A DNA stretch of 64,000 nt from RPQJ01 sp963706755 (GCA_963706755.1 CAVPNH010000011.1:1-64000); one strand, 5' to 3'; counted from the stretch's first letter, positions 16,693 through 34,332 are shown. The notes: generated by a model not told the origin, from the letters alone. Translations and numbers: made by a program.

Positions 16693-17761
16693 ATGGCGCC
16701 GGATTCCGCGGACGACATTTTCAACGAGCGCGCGCAGCACCTGCTGCGAGTCCTCGTCGAGAGCTATATCCGGGAGGGCCAGCCGGTCGGATCGAGGACC
16801 CTTTCCCGGGATTCGGGCCTCAACCTGAGCGCCGCGACCGTCCGCAACGTCATGGCGGACCTCGAGGAGTACGGCTTCGTCGCATCGCCACACACTTCCG
16901 CGGGCCGCGTGCCGACCGACAAGGGCTACCGGTTCTTCGTGGACACGCTCCTGCGGCAGCGGCCGACCGGGGCGGCGGAGGAGGTCACGGACACCCTGCG
17001 CCGCAGGCTTGGCGAGGAGCAGGACCGGGACGCCAAAGTCCATCGTCTCGGTGGCCTCGCAGGTGCTCTCGTCCATCACCCACCTTGCGGGCGTCGTCAC
17101 GATCCCGCGCCAGCCGCACCAGTCGCTCAGCCAGATCGAGTTCCTGCCATTGTCCGACAATCGCGTGCTGGCCGTCATGGTGGTGAATGGCCGGGACGTG
17201 CAGAACCGCGTCGTGCAGCTCGAGCGCTACTACTCGGCCGAGGAGCTGCGGCGGGCCGCCACGTTCCTCAACCAGCAGTTCGGCGGCAAGGACCTGCGGC
17301 AGGTCCGCGAGGACCTCGTGGGCGAGCTCTCGCAGGCACACGAGCAGCTGAACCAGCTCATGCGGGACGCCATCATGCTGGCGCGGCAGATGGTCGGCGT
17401 CGCCACCCCGGAGGCTCCCGAGTACGTGATCGCGGGCGAGACGAACCTGATGGAGTTCGCCGAGCTCTCGAACGTGGACAAGTTGAGGCGCCTGTTCGAT
17501 GCCTTCACGGCCAAGCGCGACATCCTTCACCTGCTCGACCAGAGCCTCCACGCCGAGGGCGTGCAGATCTTCATCGGCCAGGAATCCGGCTACGGGATCC
17601 TCGACGACTGCAGCCTCGTGACCGCCCCGTACATGCTCGACAACGAGACCGTCGGGGTGCTCGGCGTCATCGGCCCGACCCGCATGGCCTACGAGCGGGT
17701 GATCCCGATCGTGGACGTCACGGCCCGCCTGCTCGGCTCGGCCTTGAATTCCCGCCGGTAG
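16693..17761 (+). CDS. hrcA: Heat-inducible transcription repressor HrcA, one frameshift
   Basis: HrcA represses class I heat-shock genes by binding CIRCE elements. The first frame (ATG 16693) gives the N-terminal winged helix: ERAQHLLRVLVESYIREGQP, LSAATVRNVMADLEEYGF, HTSAGRVPTDKGYRFFVD. At about 17034 an extra A (gccaaag) moves the reading to a second frame that continues SIVSVASQVLSSITHLAGVV through GVLGVIGPTRMAYERVIPIVD to the TAG at 17761. The joined length (~355 residues) fits the family. It heads the grpE-dnaK-dnaJ cluster. I saw no CIRCE repeat upstream. The shift looks like a homopolymer error. Confidence 0.9.
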
Positions 17762-17840
17762 GCCCGATATCCGCGGGATTGCGCGGTTTCGGCCGGCACG
17801 GGCCGGGTGGGCGGCGTACACGAAAATCCAGGCAGGTGAC

Positions 17841-18403
17841 ATGACGACCGAATCCGATCCGGCCGCCTCCGTCGAGGTGCGGGAAGGCACGCCGAGCGAG
17901 GTCGAGCGCCTCGGCGCGGAACTCGAGGCCGCGCTGGCCAGGGCCCAGGAGAACTGGAACAGCTACCTCCGCGCCGTCGCCGAGACCGACAACGTCCGCA
18001 AGCGTGCCGCGCGGGACGTGGAGGCGGCCAGCCGCTATGCCATCGAGCGCTTTGCGGGTGAGCTCCTCGAGGTGCGTGACAGCCTGGAACTCGGGCTCGC
18101 CGCCGGCGCGGGGCCGACCCGGCCCGGCTGCTGGAGGGCACGGAGGCGACGCTCCGGCTCATCAACAAGGCCTTCGAGAAGTCGGGGATCGCGGTGCTGG
18201 ACCCGCAGGGCCAGCCCTTCAACCCCGAGTTCCACGAGGCGATGGTCACGCAGCCCAGCGCGGACCAGCCGCGCCGGGACCGTCCTCGCGCGTGGTCCAG
18301 AAGGGCTATGCGCTGAACGGCCGGCTGCTCCGACCCGCCCGGGTCGTGATCGCCCGGGCAACCCGAGCCCGTCGAGCCCGTACGAGGCCGCTTCCTGACT
18401 TGA
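17841..18403 (+). CDS. grpE: Nucleotide exchange factor GrpE, several frameshifts
   Basis: GrpE releases ADP from DnaK. From ATG 17841 the frame gives the coiled-coil dimer region (ELEAALARAQENWNSYLRAV, ETDNVRKRAARDVEAAS). After about 18110 the conserved remainder continues in other frames: LLEGTEATLRLINKAFEKSG, then FNPEFHEAMVTQPSAD, then VVQKGYALNGRLLRPARVVI, with a final shift before the last codons (stop TGA 18401-18403). At least three or four single-base events are needed. The order hrcA-grpE-dnaK-dnaJ and the preserved peptide order argue for one real gene. Confidence 0.88.
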
Positions 18404-18467
18404 ATCAACCGCCTGCGGCCCCACCTAGGCAGGCATCGCAGTTACTGAACTCGACGGAGTTCCTTCC

Positions 18468-20402
<1,935 letters not shown>

Positions 20403-20500
20403 TGCCGCCCGAGGCGCTATCCTTGGCCCGTTGACCCAATCCGCCGCGGGGGATGCGTCCCCCGCGGCGGTTCCACGTTGAAGACCAGCCCGGACTCCGA

Positions 20501-21643
20501 ATGTCGAAGCGCGACTACTACCAGGTCCTCGACGTGCCGCGCACCGCGAGCGAAGCGGACATCAAGAAGGCCTATCGCCGGCTGGCGATGAAGTTCCACC
20601 CCGACCGCAACCCCGACGATCACGAGGCCGACCGACAAGTTCAAGGAGGTCAAGGAGGCCTACGAGGTCCTGACCGACGCGCAGAAGCGCGCGGCCTACG
20701 ACCAGTTCGGCCATGCCGGCGTGGACGGGATGCGCGGCGGCGGTGGCGGCGCGGATTCGACCCCCGCGACGCGTTCGGCGACATCTTCGGCGACGTGTTC
20801 GGCGACATCTTCGGGGTCGGCCGCCGCGGGCGCTCGCAGGTGTACCGCGGCGCGGACCTGCGCTACGAACTCGAACTCACGCTCGAGCAGGCGGTCTTCG
20901 GCGGCACGGTCAACATCGACTTCACGACGCTCGCGCGAGTGCGGCGACTGCAGCGGCAGCGGATCCGCCAAGGGCGCGAAGCCCGCCACCTGCGACACCT
21001 GCCGCGGGCGCGGGGCAGGTGCGGATGCAGCAGGGCTTCTTCACCGTGCAGCAGACCTGCCCGCGCTGCAACGGGCGCGGGCAGGTGGTCACGCGACCCC
21101 TGCAGCTGCCTGCCGTGGCCAGGGCCGCGTGCGCAAGCAGAAGACGCTGTCCGTGAAGGTGCCGCCGGGCGTGGACACCGGCGGACCGCATCCGGCTGTC
21201 GGGCGAGGGCGAGGCGGGCCGCAACGGCGGGTCGCCGGGCGACCTGTACGTCGAGGTCAGGGTCAAGGACCACGCCGATCTTCGAGCGCGACGGCAGCCA
21301 CCTCTCCTGCGAGGTGCCGGTGAGTTTCGCCACCGCGGCCCTGGGCGGCAGCATCGAGGTGCCCACCCTCGGCGGCAAGGCCACGATCAAGGTGCCGGCG
21401 GAAACGCAGTCCGGCCGGGTCTTCCGGCTGCGCGAGAAGGGCATCCGTCCCGTGCGCGGCGGGCCGGTCGGCGACCTGTTCTGCCGCATCGTGGTCGAGA
21501 CGCCGGTGAACCTGAACCGCGAGCAGAAGGATCTCCTGCGGAAATTCGAGGAGTCCCTGCAGAAGGACGCGAAGCACCACCATCCGCGCGAGGAATCGTG
21601 GCTCGATGGCGTCAAGCGTTTCTTCAGCAGCCTCGGGGAGTGA
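20501..21643 (+). CDS. dnaJ: Chaperone DnaJ (Hsp40), heavily frameshifted
   Basis: DnaJ delivers substrates to DnaK. From ATG 20501 the J-domain reads SKRDYYQVLDVPRTASEADI and includes the HPD motif (KFHPDRNPDD). After an extra C at about 20630 the reading continues across frames: EVLTDAQKRAAYDQFGHAG, the Gly/Phe region, zinc motifs CGDCSGSG, CDTCRGRG and CPRCNGRG, then SVKVPPGVDTG and the C-terminal domain, which is intact from about 21290 to the TGA at 21643. I count at least seven indels, mostly an extra C or G before GAC/GAG. It is 98 bp behind dnaK. Confidence 0.9.
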   Translation: MSKRDYYQVLDVPRTASEADIKKAYRRLAMKFHPDRNPDDHEADRQVQGGQGGLRGPDRRAEARGLRPVRPCRRGRDARRRWRRGFDPRDAFGDIFGDVFGDIFGVGRRGRSQVYRGADLRYELELTLEQAVFGGTVNIDFTTLARVRRLQRQRIRQGREARHLRHLPRARGRCGCSRASSPCSRPARAATGAGRWSRDPCSCLPWPGPRAQAEDAVREGAAGRGHRRTASGCRARARRAATAGRRATCTSRSGSRTTPIFERDGSHLSCEVPVSFATAALGGSIEVPTLGGKATIKVPAETQSGRVFRLREKGIRPVRGGPVGDLFCRIVVETPVNLNREQKDLLRKFEESLQKDAKHHHPREESWLDGVKRFFSSLGE

Positions 21644-21647
21644 GCCG

Positions 21648-22453
21648 ATGTTGAACGTCGCGATGCTCGGCGCCTCCGGGCGCATGGGGCGGACCATCGT
21701 TCCGCTGCTCGCGCGAGGCGGCCGACCTGCGGCTCTGCGGCGCGCTCGCGGCCCCGGGAGACGCGGCGATCGGCCAGGACGCGGGCGTGCTGGCCGGGAT
21801 CGCTCCGCTGGCCGTCGCGGTCTCCGGCGACCCGGCGGTCGCGCTGGCCGGGCGCAGGTGGCCATCGACTTCACGCTGCCGGCGGTCTCCGCTCGGCAAT
21901 GCCCGGCTGTGCCGCGAGCGGGGCTGCGCGCTGGTGGTCGGCACGACGGGGCACGACGCGGCGCAGCGCGCCGAACTCGCAGGCCGTCGCGGCGGAGATT
22001 CCCGATCGTGCTCGCCCCCAACATGAGCCTCGGGGTCAACCTGCTCTTCAAGCTGGCGGAACTCGCGGCCAGCGCGCTCGATCGCGCAGTACGACATCGA
22101 GATCTTCGAGGCGCATCACCGCAACAAGGTCGATGCCCCGAGCGGCACCGCGCTCGGGACTCGGCGCGGCGGCGGCGCGGGGCCGCGGCACGACGCTCGA
22201 GCAGGCCGCGGACTACGCCCGCCACGGCCACACCGGGGTGCGCGAGCGCGGCCGGATCGGCTTCAGCGTGGTGCGCGGGGGCGACATCGTCGGCGAGCAC
22301 CGGCTGGTCTTCGCTGGCCCCGGCGAGCAGGTCGAACTCGTGCACAGCGCCCAGGACCGCTCCGGGTTCGCCCGGGGCGCGCTGGTGGCCGCCCGCTGGG
22401 TCGCGGGGCGGCCGCCCGGCCTCTATTCCATGCTGGACGTGCTCGGACTCTGA
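21648..22453 (+). CDS. dapB: 4-hydroxy-tetrahydrodipicolinate reductase DapB, frameshifted
   Basis: DapB makes tetrahydrodipicolinate in lysine and diaminopimelate synthesis. The ATG at 21648 opens with the nucleotide-binding motif NVAMLGASGRMGRTIVPLL. The chain then jumps frames but keeps family order: VAIDFTLPAVS, GCALVVGTTGHDAAQ, VLAPNMSLGVNLLFKLAELAA, EIFEAHHRNKVDAPSGTAL (the catalytic His and substrate loop), RERGRIGFSVVRGGDIVGEH and HSAQDRSGFARGALVAARWV to the TGA at 22453. At least five indels are needed. The joined length of about 265 residues is normal. dapB-carA-carB is a common gammaproteobacterial order. Confidence 0.9.
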
Positions 22454-22620
22454 GCCCGTCAGGTTCGCGTGGCGCACCCGCGGCCTCTCGCGTAAACTTC
22501 CGAACTTAGCCCGTCGAGCCAACCAGGAACGGGGTGAGCCAGAGCTCATCTCCGACGGTCGGCGCACGCGCGAAACGTGTCTGCATGCTGGATGCGGGCC
22601 AGCTTCACCGGAGGAAGGTC

Positions 22621-23785
22621 GTGACGACACCCGCTGTTCTGGCTCTCGAGGACGGCACCGTGTTCCGCGGCATTTCGATCGGTGCCGCCGGGACGGCGAC
22701 CGGCGAGGTGGTCTTCAACACCGCGATGACGGGCTACCAGGAGATCCTCACCGATCCCTCGTACTCCCGCCAGATCGTCACGCTCACCTATCCCCACATC
22801 GGCAATACCGGCACGAATGCCGGACGACCTCGAGTCGAATTCGATCCACGCCGCCGGGCCTCGTCATCCGCGACCTGCCGCTGCTGCACTCGAGCTGGCG
22901 CGCGACCGAGTCGCTCCCGGAGTTCCTGATCCGGGGTGGCATCGTGGCCATCGCCGAGATCGACACGCGCCGGCTGACCCGGATCCTGCGCGAGAAGGGC
23001 GCGCAGGCCGGGTGCATCGCGAGCGGCGAGGCCGCGTCGCGGCCGGATCTCGCGATCGAGGCCGCGCGGCGCTTTCCCGGGACTCAAGGGCATGGACCTC
23101 GCCAAGGTCGTCTCCACCAAGCGCAGCTTCCAGTGGAACGAGGGCACGAACTGGGCCCTGGAGCAGGGCCCGCGCCGCCGGCCGGGCCAGCGCCTCCACG
23201 TCGTGGCCTACGACTTCGGCATCAAGCGCAACATCCTGCGGCTGCTGGCCGATCACGGCTGCCGCATGACGGTCGTGCCGGCGCAGACCACGGCCGCCGA
23301 GGTGCTGGCGCTCGCCCCGGACGGCGTCTTCCTGTCGAACGGCCCGGGCGATCCCGAGCCGTGCCGGCTATGCGATCGACGCGATCCGGGCACTGGTGGC
23401 GGCGGCCGTGCCGACTGTTCGGCATCTGCCTCGGCCACCAGCTGCTCGGGCTCGCGATGGGCGCGCAGACCGTGAAGATGAAGTTCGGTCACCACGGCGC
23501 GAACCATCCGGTGATCGACCTCGACACCGGGCGCGTCTTCATCTCGAGCCAGAACCACGGCTTCGCGGTGGACGAGGCGACGCTGCCGCGCGAACGTGCG
23601 CGCGACGCACCGCTCGCTGTTCGACGGTTCGCTGCAGGGCATCGAAGTCACCGACCGCCCGGCCTTCAGCTTCCAGGGCCACCCGGAGGCGAGCCCGGGC
23701 CCGCGCGACCTCGCGCCGCTGTTCGCGCGATTCGTCGAGTCGATGCTGCGCCGGGGCGATCGTGCCCGCGCGCAAGCTGGTGTGA
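22621..23785 (+). CDS. carA: Carbamoyl-phosphate synthase small subunit CarA, frameshifted
   Basis: CarA hydrolyses glutamine and passes ammonia to CarB for arginine and pyrimidine synthesis. The GTG at 22621 has a good ribosome site (ggaggaag). The N-terminus is standard (AVLALEDGTVFRGISIGAAG, TAMTGYQEILTDPSY). Frames then alternate through LVIRDLPLLHSSWRATESLP, RRLTRILREKGAQAGCI, FGIKRNILRLLADHGC, GPGDPEPC and the class I amidotransferase site GICLGHQLLGLAMGAQT, then ISSQNHGFAV and FQGHPEASPGP to TGA 23785. At least five indels. Catalytic Cys, His and Glu motifs are all present. Confidence 0.92.
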
Positions 23786-23805
23786 TCCGGAGAGGCCGAG
23801 CGCAC

Positions 23806-27045
<3,240 letters not shown>

Positions 27046-27049
<4 letters not shown>

Positions 27050-27524
27050 CGCGCAAGCCATTGACTCAAAAGGGGGCCGCGAGGCTGCGCGCGGAGCTGC
27101 GCCGGCTGAAGACCGAGGATCGGCCGCGCGTGATCCAGGCCATCGCCGAGGCGCGCGCCCACGGCGACCTGAGCGAGAACGCCGAGTACCACGCCGCCCG
27201 CGAGCAGCAGGGATTCATCGAGGGCCGCATCAAGCAGCTCGAGCACGAGCTTTCGCACTGCGAGATCATCGACGTCGCCCACCTGGCGGCGACCAGCAGG
27301 GTGGTCTTCGGGGCCACGGTGAATCTCGAGGACCAGGACGACGGCTCCGAGGTGGTGTTCCAGATCGTCGGCGAGCTCGAGGCTGACGTGCGGCTGGGGC
27401 TGATCTCGATCACCTCGCCGATCGCCCGCGCACTGGTGGGCAAGTAGCGAGGGCGACGTGGTGGACGTCGCGGTGCCGAGCGGCACCCGCGCGCTTCGAG
27501 ATCGTGGCGGTGCGCTACGTCTGA
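27046..27524 (+). CDS. greA: Transcription elongation factor GreA, frameshifted at the C-terminus
   Basis: GreA rescues backtracked RNA polymerase by stimulating transcript cleavage. The ATG at 27046 overlaps the carB stop. The coiled-coil N-terminal domain is intact: PLTQKGAARLRAELRRLK, DLSENAEYHAAREQQGFIEG with the acidic tip, RIKQLEHEL. The C-terminal FKBP-like domain reads to SITSPIARALVGK, where an extra T makes a premature TAG at 27445. The correct continuation EGDVVDVAVPSGTRA and, after another extra G, FEIVAVRYV ends at TGA 27522-27524. The joined protein is 158 residues, exactly GreA size. Confidence 0.93.
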
Positions 27525-27562
27525 GCGGCCTGCGCGCTCGGCGGAGCCGCGGGCGTCGGCGC

Positions 27563-27859
27563 TCAGTCCGGCAGCAGGATGCCCGGGCGGTCGGGGTTGC
27601 GGCGGTAGAGAGCGCCGCGTGGCCGATACGCTGCACCTGCTCGGAGCCGGTCGCGGCCGCGAGTTCCGCGAGGATGCGGTCCCGCTCGGCTCGCTCCCCG
27701 ACCCGTGCCCGGACCTTGACGAGCTCGTGGTCGCGCAGCGCGCGGTCCAGTTCCGTGACGAGGTTCGCGCCCGAAACCGGCCTGGCCGACGAGCACGATC
27801 GGGTTCCGGTCGTGGCCGAGGCGGCGGAGATGCTTGCGCTGTGCGGTTCGTAGTGCCAT
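27563..27859 (-). CDS. yhbY: YhbY-family CRM-domain RNA-binding protein, frameshifted
   Basis: YhbY binds pre-50S ribosomal particles. The start ALRTAQRKHLRRLGHDRNPI followed by VLVGQAGFG (ATG 27859) matches the CRM-domain family. An extra C near 27770 shifts the frame; the continuation NLVTELDRALRDHELVKVRA and RILAELAAATGSEQVQRIGH is in the next frame, and a 2-nt duplication (ctctct) near 27605 restores the first frame for LYRRNPDRPGILLPD. About 97 residues joined. It lies opposite rlmE, as in many relatives where yhbY and rlmE/ftsJ diverge. Confidence 0.85.
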   Translation of the reverse strand: MALRTAQRKHLRRLGHDRNPIVLVGQAGFGREPRHGTGPRAARPRARQGPGTGRGASRAGPHPRGTRGRDRLRAGAAYRPRGALYRRNPDRPGILLPD

Positions 27860-28025
27860 CGGTATGGGGAGGCGGCGGGGAATGACCGGTAGTTTAGGGC
27901 CGAATCGGGCGGACGCGGGAAGGCCGCGACGGGCACCTCGGCCGCCGGGAACCCGAAAACCCTGCCCGCGGACGAGAGTCCGCCCCCTACTACTAGCGGC
28001 CATCTGCTATCACTCCGCCGTCCCC

Positions 28026-28655
28026 ATGACCAAGCGCACCAAGTCTTCCGCCCGCTGGCTCGCCGAGCACGCCGCCGACCCTACGTGAAGCGCGCGCACG
28101 ACGAGGGCTGGCGCTCGCGTGCCGCCTTCAAGCTCGAGGAAATCCAGCGCTCCGACCGGCTGCTGCGGCCCGGGATGATCGTGGTGGATCTCGGCGCGGC
28201 GCCCGGCGGCTGGAGCCAGTACGCAGCCCGGGTTCTGGGTGGCCAAGGGCCGGGTGATCGCCCTCGACCTCCTCGAGATGCCGGCGATCCCGGGCGTCGA
28301 GTTCATCCAGGGCGACTTCAGCGACGAGGCGGCGCTCGCGAGCGCTCCGGGCGACGCTCGGGGACGCACGAGTGCGACCTTGTGATGTCCGACATGGCCC
28401 CCAACATGATGGGCATGGCGGACGTGGACCACGACCGCTCGATGCACCTCGTGGACCTGGCAGTGGATTTCGCGCGCACAGAGCCTGCGTCCGGGTGGCG
28501 ACCTGCTGATGAAGGTCTTCCAGGGCCGCGAGTTCCAGCCGCTGATCGCGCGCCTGCGGCGGGATTTCGAATCCGTGAAATTGCGCAAGCCGAAAGCGTC
28601 GCGGGCCCGCAGCGCCGAGCTGTACGTTCTGGCACGAGGGTACCGAATCGTGTAG
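28026..28655 (+). CDS. rlmE: 23S rRNA 2'-O-methyltransferase RlmE (FtsJ/RrmJ), frameshifted
   Basis: RlmE methylates U2552 of 23S rRNA with S-adenosylmethionine. The pieces in order are SARWLAEHAADP, YVKRAHDEGWRSRAAFKLEE, DRLLRPGMIVVDLGAAPGGW (AdoMet site), ALDLLEMPAIPGVEFIQGDF, DLVMSDMAPNMMGMADVDHD (catalytic Asp), LLMKVFQGREFQPLIARLRR and LRKPKASRARSAELYVLARG to TAG 28653-28655. The catalytic K-D-K-E set is all visible. About five indels separate them. It precedes ftsH by 67 bp, the classic ftsJ-ftsH pair. Confidence 0.92.
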
Positions 28656-28722
28656 TGTCGTCCGGGCGAAACAGCGTCCGCGCGGGCCCGTCCGCCGCAT
28701 CTGCAATCCGAGGACATAGGCA

Positions 28723-30644
<1,922 letters not shown>

Positions 30645-30701
30645 CCCGACCGCGAAGCGCCCGGCCCAGCCGGGCGTTTCGCTTCCGGCGCCCGATTCCC
30701 G

Positions 30702-31567
30702 ATGCAACTGGACTTTCGCGACAGGATCCTCGACCTGGCCGAGCCGGTCGTCATGGGCGTCCTGAACGTCACCCCGGACTCGTTCTCCGATGGCGGGCGG
30801 CATGCCGAGCGTCGACGCGCGGTCGCACGAGGCGTGCGGATGGCGGAGGAGGGCGCCGGCATCGTCGACGTCGGCGGCGAATCCACGCGGCCCGGCGCCG
30901 CGCCGGTGTACCGCGCGAGGAGGAGATCCGCCGCGTCGTGCCCGTGATCGAGCGGCTCGTCGGCCGGCACGGCCGTGCCGATCTCCGTGGACACGAGCAA
31001 GCCCGAGGTGATGCGCGCCGCGGTCGCGGCCGGCGCCGGCCATGGTCAACGACGTGCGGGCGCTGTCGGCCTGCCCGGGGCGCTCGAGGCTGCGGCGGGG
31101 AGCGGTGCGGCGGTCTGCCTGATGCACATGCAGGGCGATCCGCCAGCGATGCAGGATGCGACCGCGAGTATACGTGGACGTGGTCGGCGAGGTCCGCGGA
31201 GCTTCCTCGCCGCGCGCGTCGAGGCCTGCCGCGGCGGCGGGCATCCGCGCGCGGCACGCATCTGCGTCGATCCCGGGGATCGGCTTCGGCAAGACGCCCG
31301 CGATCACAACCTCGCGCTGCTCGCCGCGCTCGTCGGCCTCGGCGGCGGCCGGCCTTCCGGTACTGGTCGGCGTGTCGCGCAAGTCGCTGGTCGGTATCAT
31401 CACCGGCCGGCGCGCCGGGCGAGCGGCTCGCGGGCAGCGTCGCTTTCGCCGCGCTCGCCGTGTGCGTGGCGGTGCGTCGATCGTCCGCGCCCACGACGTG
31501 GCGGCGACGCTGGATGCGGTCAGGGTGGCGAGCGCGCTCAGGCGCGCGGCGACAGGAGACGCAGTGA
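30702..31567 (+). CDS. folP: Dihydropteroate synthase FolP, heavily frameshifted
   Basis: FolP condenses p-aminobenzoate with the pterin pyrophosphate in folate synthesis and is the sulfonamide target. The start (ATG 30702) gives VMGVLNVTPDSFSDGGRH, the first pterin-binding loop, then GAGIVDVGGESTRPGA. Later blocks appear in alternating frames: VPISVDTSKPEVMRAA, MVNDVRALS, LMHMQGDPPAMQ, GIGFGKT and PVLVGVSRKSLVGIITGR. The stop TGA at 31565-31567 lies 2 bp before the glmM start. At least six indels. ftsH-folP-glmM is conserved in Gammaproteobacteria. Confidence 0.9.
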
Positions 31568-31569
31568 CG

Positions 31570-32907
31570 ATGGGCAGGAAGTACTTCGGCACGGACGGTG
31601 TGCGGGGCCGCGTCGGCGAGGACCCGATGACGGTGGAGTTCGCGCTGCGGCTCGCGAGCGCGGCGGCGCGCGTGCTTGCGCCCGAGGGCGGCACGGCGCT
31701 GGTCGGCAAGGACACCCGCCTGTCCGGCTACATGTTCGAGGCGGCGCTCGAGGCGGGGTTCGTCGCGGCCGGCGTGGACGTGAACCTGATCGGTCCGCTG
31801 CCGACGCCCGGCATCGCCTACCTGACGCAGCGCTTCGGGTGCCGCTTCGGCGTCGTGATCAGCGCCTCGCACAACCCCTACGAGGACAACGGCATCAAGT
31901 TCTTCGACTGCCGTCGGCAGCAAGCTGTCCGACGAGGTCGAGGAGCGCATCGAGTCGTTTCTCGACGAGCCGGCCGCTGCACGCGCGAGTCCACGCGCTC
32001 GGCAAGGCCGCGCGGGTGGACAAGTCGCGTGTCGTCTACCAGGAGTTCTGTGCCTCGACGCTGCCGGCGGGCATGGACCTCTCGGGGCTCAAGGTCGTCA
32101 TCGACTGCGCCAACGGGGCCGCATACAAGGTCGCGCCGCGGGTGCTGGCGGACCTCGGCGCCGAGATCATCCCCATCGGCTGCTCGCCCAACGGCCGCAA
32201 CATCAACCTGCGCTGCGGCTCCACCGCGCCGGAGCTGCTGCAGCTCACGGTGGCGGGGTGCGGGCCGACGTCGGCATCGCGCTCGACGGCGACGGCGACC
32301 GGCTGGTCATGGTGGATCACCTCGGGCGGCTGGTCGACGGCGACCAGCTGCATGTACGTGATCGCGCGCGACCGTCGCGCCCGGGGCGAGCTCACGGGGC
32401 CGGTGGTCGGCACGGTCATGAGCAACCTCGGGCTCGAGCTGGCCCTGCGCGAGCGAGGGCATCGAGTTCCTGCGCGCGCAGGTCGGAGACCGATACGTGC
32501 TCGCGCTGCTGAAGGAGCGCGGCGGCGTCGCTGGGCGGGGAGACCTCGGGCCACCTGCTGTGCCTCGATCGCACGACCACGGGCGACGGCCTGGTGAGCG
32601 CGCTGCAGGTGCTCGCCGCCATGAAGCGCTCCGGCCGGCCGCTGGCGGAGCTTGCCGCCGGAATGCCGCGTTTTCCGCAGGTGATGGTCAACGTCCGGGT
32701 CAAGGAGCGTGTCGATCCGCGCGAGTCGGCAGCCGATCCAGGCCGCGGTGCGCCGCGTCGAGGCGGCGCTGGGCGGCGACGGGCCGCGTGGTCCTGCGCG
32801 CGTCGGGCACCGAGCCCCTGATCCGCGTGATGGTCGAGGGCAGGGATGAGGCCGTCGTGGCTCGCCACGCCAGCGAGCTGGCCGAGGTCGTGCGGCAGTC
32901 CGTCTGA
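31570..32907 (+). CDS. glmM: Phosphoglucosamine mutase GlmM, frameshifted
   Basis: GlmM converts glucosamine-6-phosphate to glucosamine-1-phosphate for cell-wall synthesis. ATG 31570 gives RKYFGTDGVRG; a GTG at 31564 would add two residues. The first 115 codons are clean and include the phosphoserine loop VVISASHNPYEDNGIK (Ser100). Further blocks lie in several frames: LSGLKVVIDCANGAAYKVAP, IALDGDGDRLVMVDHLGRLV (metal loop), GTVMSNLGLELALRE, GGEQSGH-equivalent region around 32530, and VVLRASGTEPLIRVMVEG (phosphate loop) to TGA 32905-32907. At least five indels. Joined length about 445 residues. Confidence 0.92.
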
Positions 32908-33016
32908 CGCGGCTTGCGCGCATTGCTTTCCGGCGGACCCGCCGCTAAGATCGCGCGCCTTTCGCGGCCGGCCCAACCCTGGGCAGGCCCGGCCCGTATC
33001 CAGGGTGGAGTGTGCG

Positions 33017-33773
33017 ATGCGTCAGCCCCTAGTCGCCGGTAACTGGAAGATGCACGGTTCCAGGGCCGAGAACGCGGCGCTGGTCCGCGCGCTTCTCGAC
33101 CTGCTGCGACCGGAGTCCGGCACCGAGGTGCTGGTCTGTCCGCCGTTCGCGTACCTGTGGGACGTCGGTCGCCTGCTCAAGGACACGGACGTCGGCGCTG
33201 GGCGCCCAGTCCGTCTGCTGCCGAGCCCGCAGGGCGCATTCACCGGCGAAGTGTCCGCGGCGATGCTGAAGGACGTGGGCTGCCGGTACGTCCTGGTGGG
33301 CCACTCCGAGCGCCGCCAGCTCTACGGCGAGGGTGACGCGCTGGTCGCGCGGAAATTCGTTGCCGCGCAGTCGCAGGGGCTCACGCCGGTGCTGTGCGTC
33401 GGCGAGACGCTCGAGGAGCGCGAAGGCGATCGCACTGCGCAGGTCGTCGCGCGGCAGCTCGACGCGGTGCTGGCCGTGAGCGGCGTCGGGGCACTCGGCG
33501 AAGGCGGTGATCGCCTACGAGCCGGTCTGGGCCATCGGCACCGGACGGACCGCCTCGCCGGAGCAGGCGCAGGACGTTCACGCCATGATCCGGGGCAAGG
33601 TGGCGGCGCTGGATGCTACAATTGCCGGGTCCGTGAGGATCCTGTACGGCGGCAGCGTCAAGGCGTCGAACGCGCGGGAGCTCTTTGCGATGCCGGACAT
33701 CGACGGCGGGCTGGTCGGCGGCGCGTCGCTCAAGGCAGACGAGTTCGCGCGGATCTGCGCGGCCGCGGACTGA
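33017..33773 (+). CDS. tpiA: Triosephosphate isomerase TpiA, frameshifted
   Basis: TpiA interconverts dihydroxyacetone phosphate and glyceraldehyde-3-phosphate. ATG 33017 gives RQPLVAGNWKMHGSRAENAA with the catalytic Lys in NWK. A pair of compensating indels near 33200-33225 garbles about eight residues where GAQ-x-V normally stands. Catalytic His is in YVLVGHSERRQ and catalytic Glu in VIAYEPVWAIGTG, the latter after a second shift near 33505. ILYGGSVKASNARELF and the DGGLVGGASLKADEF end are standard. Stop TGA 33771-33773; secG begins 11 bp later. Confidence 0.94.
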
Positions 33774-33784
33774 ATATCGGAGAG

Positions 33785-34215
33785 ATGATGAATATGAGCT
33801 GGGTACAGACGCTGGCGGTCGTGTTTCACGTGCTGCTGGCATTCGGAATCGTCGCGCTGGTGCTGTTGCAGCGCGGCCGTGGTGCGGATGCGGGTGCCGG
33901 GTTCGGCGCCGGCGCCTCGGGTACCGTGTTCGGTGCGCGCGGTTCCGCGTCATTCCTGTCGCGCACGACGGCGGTACTCGCCACGCTCTTCTTCGTGTCC
34001 AGCCTCGGGCTGTCCTACCTGTTCAGTCACGCCACTGCGCCGACGAGCGTGATGGACCGCGTGGCGACCGAGCAGCCCGCAGCCCGTGGGCACGGCCCCG
34101 GCTTCGGTGCTCCCGCGCTTCCGGCGCAGCTGCCCGCGACGAGTGCGCCCGCAGGCAATGCGCCCGCGGCGCCCGCCACGCCGGTCCAGCGGCGCCTGCG
34201 CCCGCCGGGCAGTAG
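33785..34215 (+). CDS. secG: Preprotein translocase subunit SecG, one frameshift
   Basis: SecG is the small accessory subunit of the SecYEG channel. ATG 33785 (or 33794) leads into TLAVVFHVLLAFGIVALVLL, the first membrane helix, then QRGRGADAGAGFGAGASGTV with the family's GRGADAG loop, and a second helix TTAVLATLFFVSSLGLSYLF. After about 34080 the frame shifts by one and the low-complexity Ala/Pro tail ends APAPAGQ at TAG 34213-34215. The Pro/Ala tail is longer than in E. coli. It sits between tpiA and tRNA-Leu, the usual order. Confidence 0.93.
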
Positions 34216-34236
34216 GCAGGTCACGAGCGATCGATT

Positions 34237-34321
34237 GCGGATGTGGTGGAATTGGTAGACACGCTAGCTTGAGGGGTTAGTGCCGAAAGGCGTGAGAGTT
34301 CGAGTCTCTCCATCCGCACCA
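34237..34321 (+). tRNA. tRNA-Leu (GAG)
   Basis: The 85-nt sequence begins gcggatg and ends catccgc-a-cca, a perfect 7-bp acceptor stem with encoded CCA. The D-arm (tggtggaattggtagaca) is of leucine type, the anticodon loop is cttgagg with anticodon GAG, there is a long variable arm (tgccgaaaggcg) and a T-arm gagag-ttcgagt-ctctc. A class II tRNA-Leu between secG and nuoA is standard in this lineage. Confidence 0.97.
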
Positions 34322-34332
34322 GACGAAGCGAA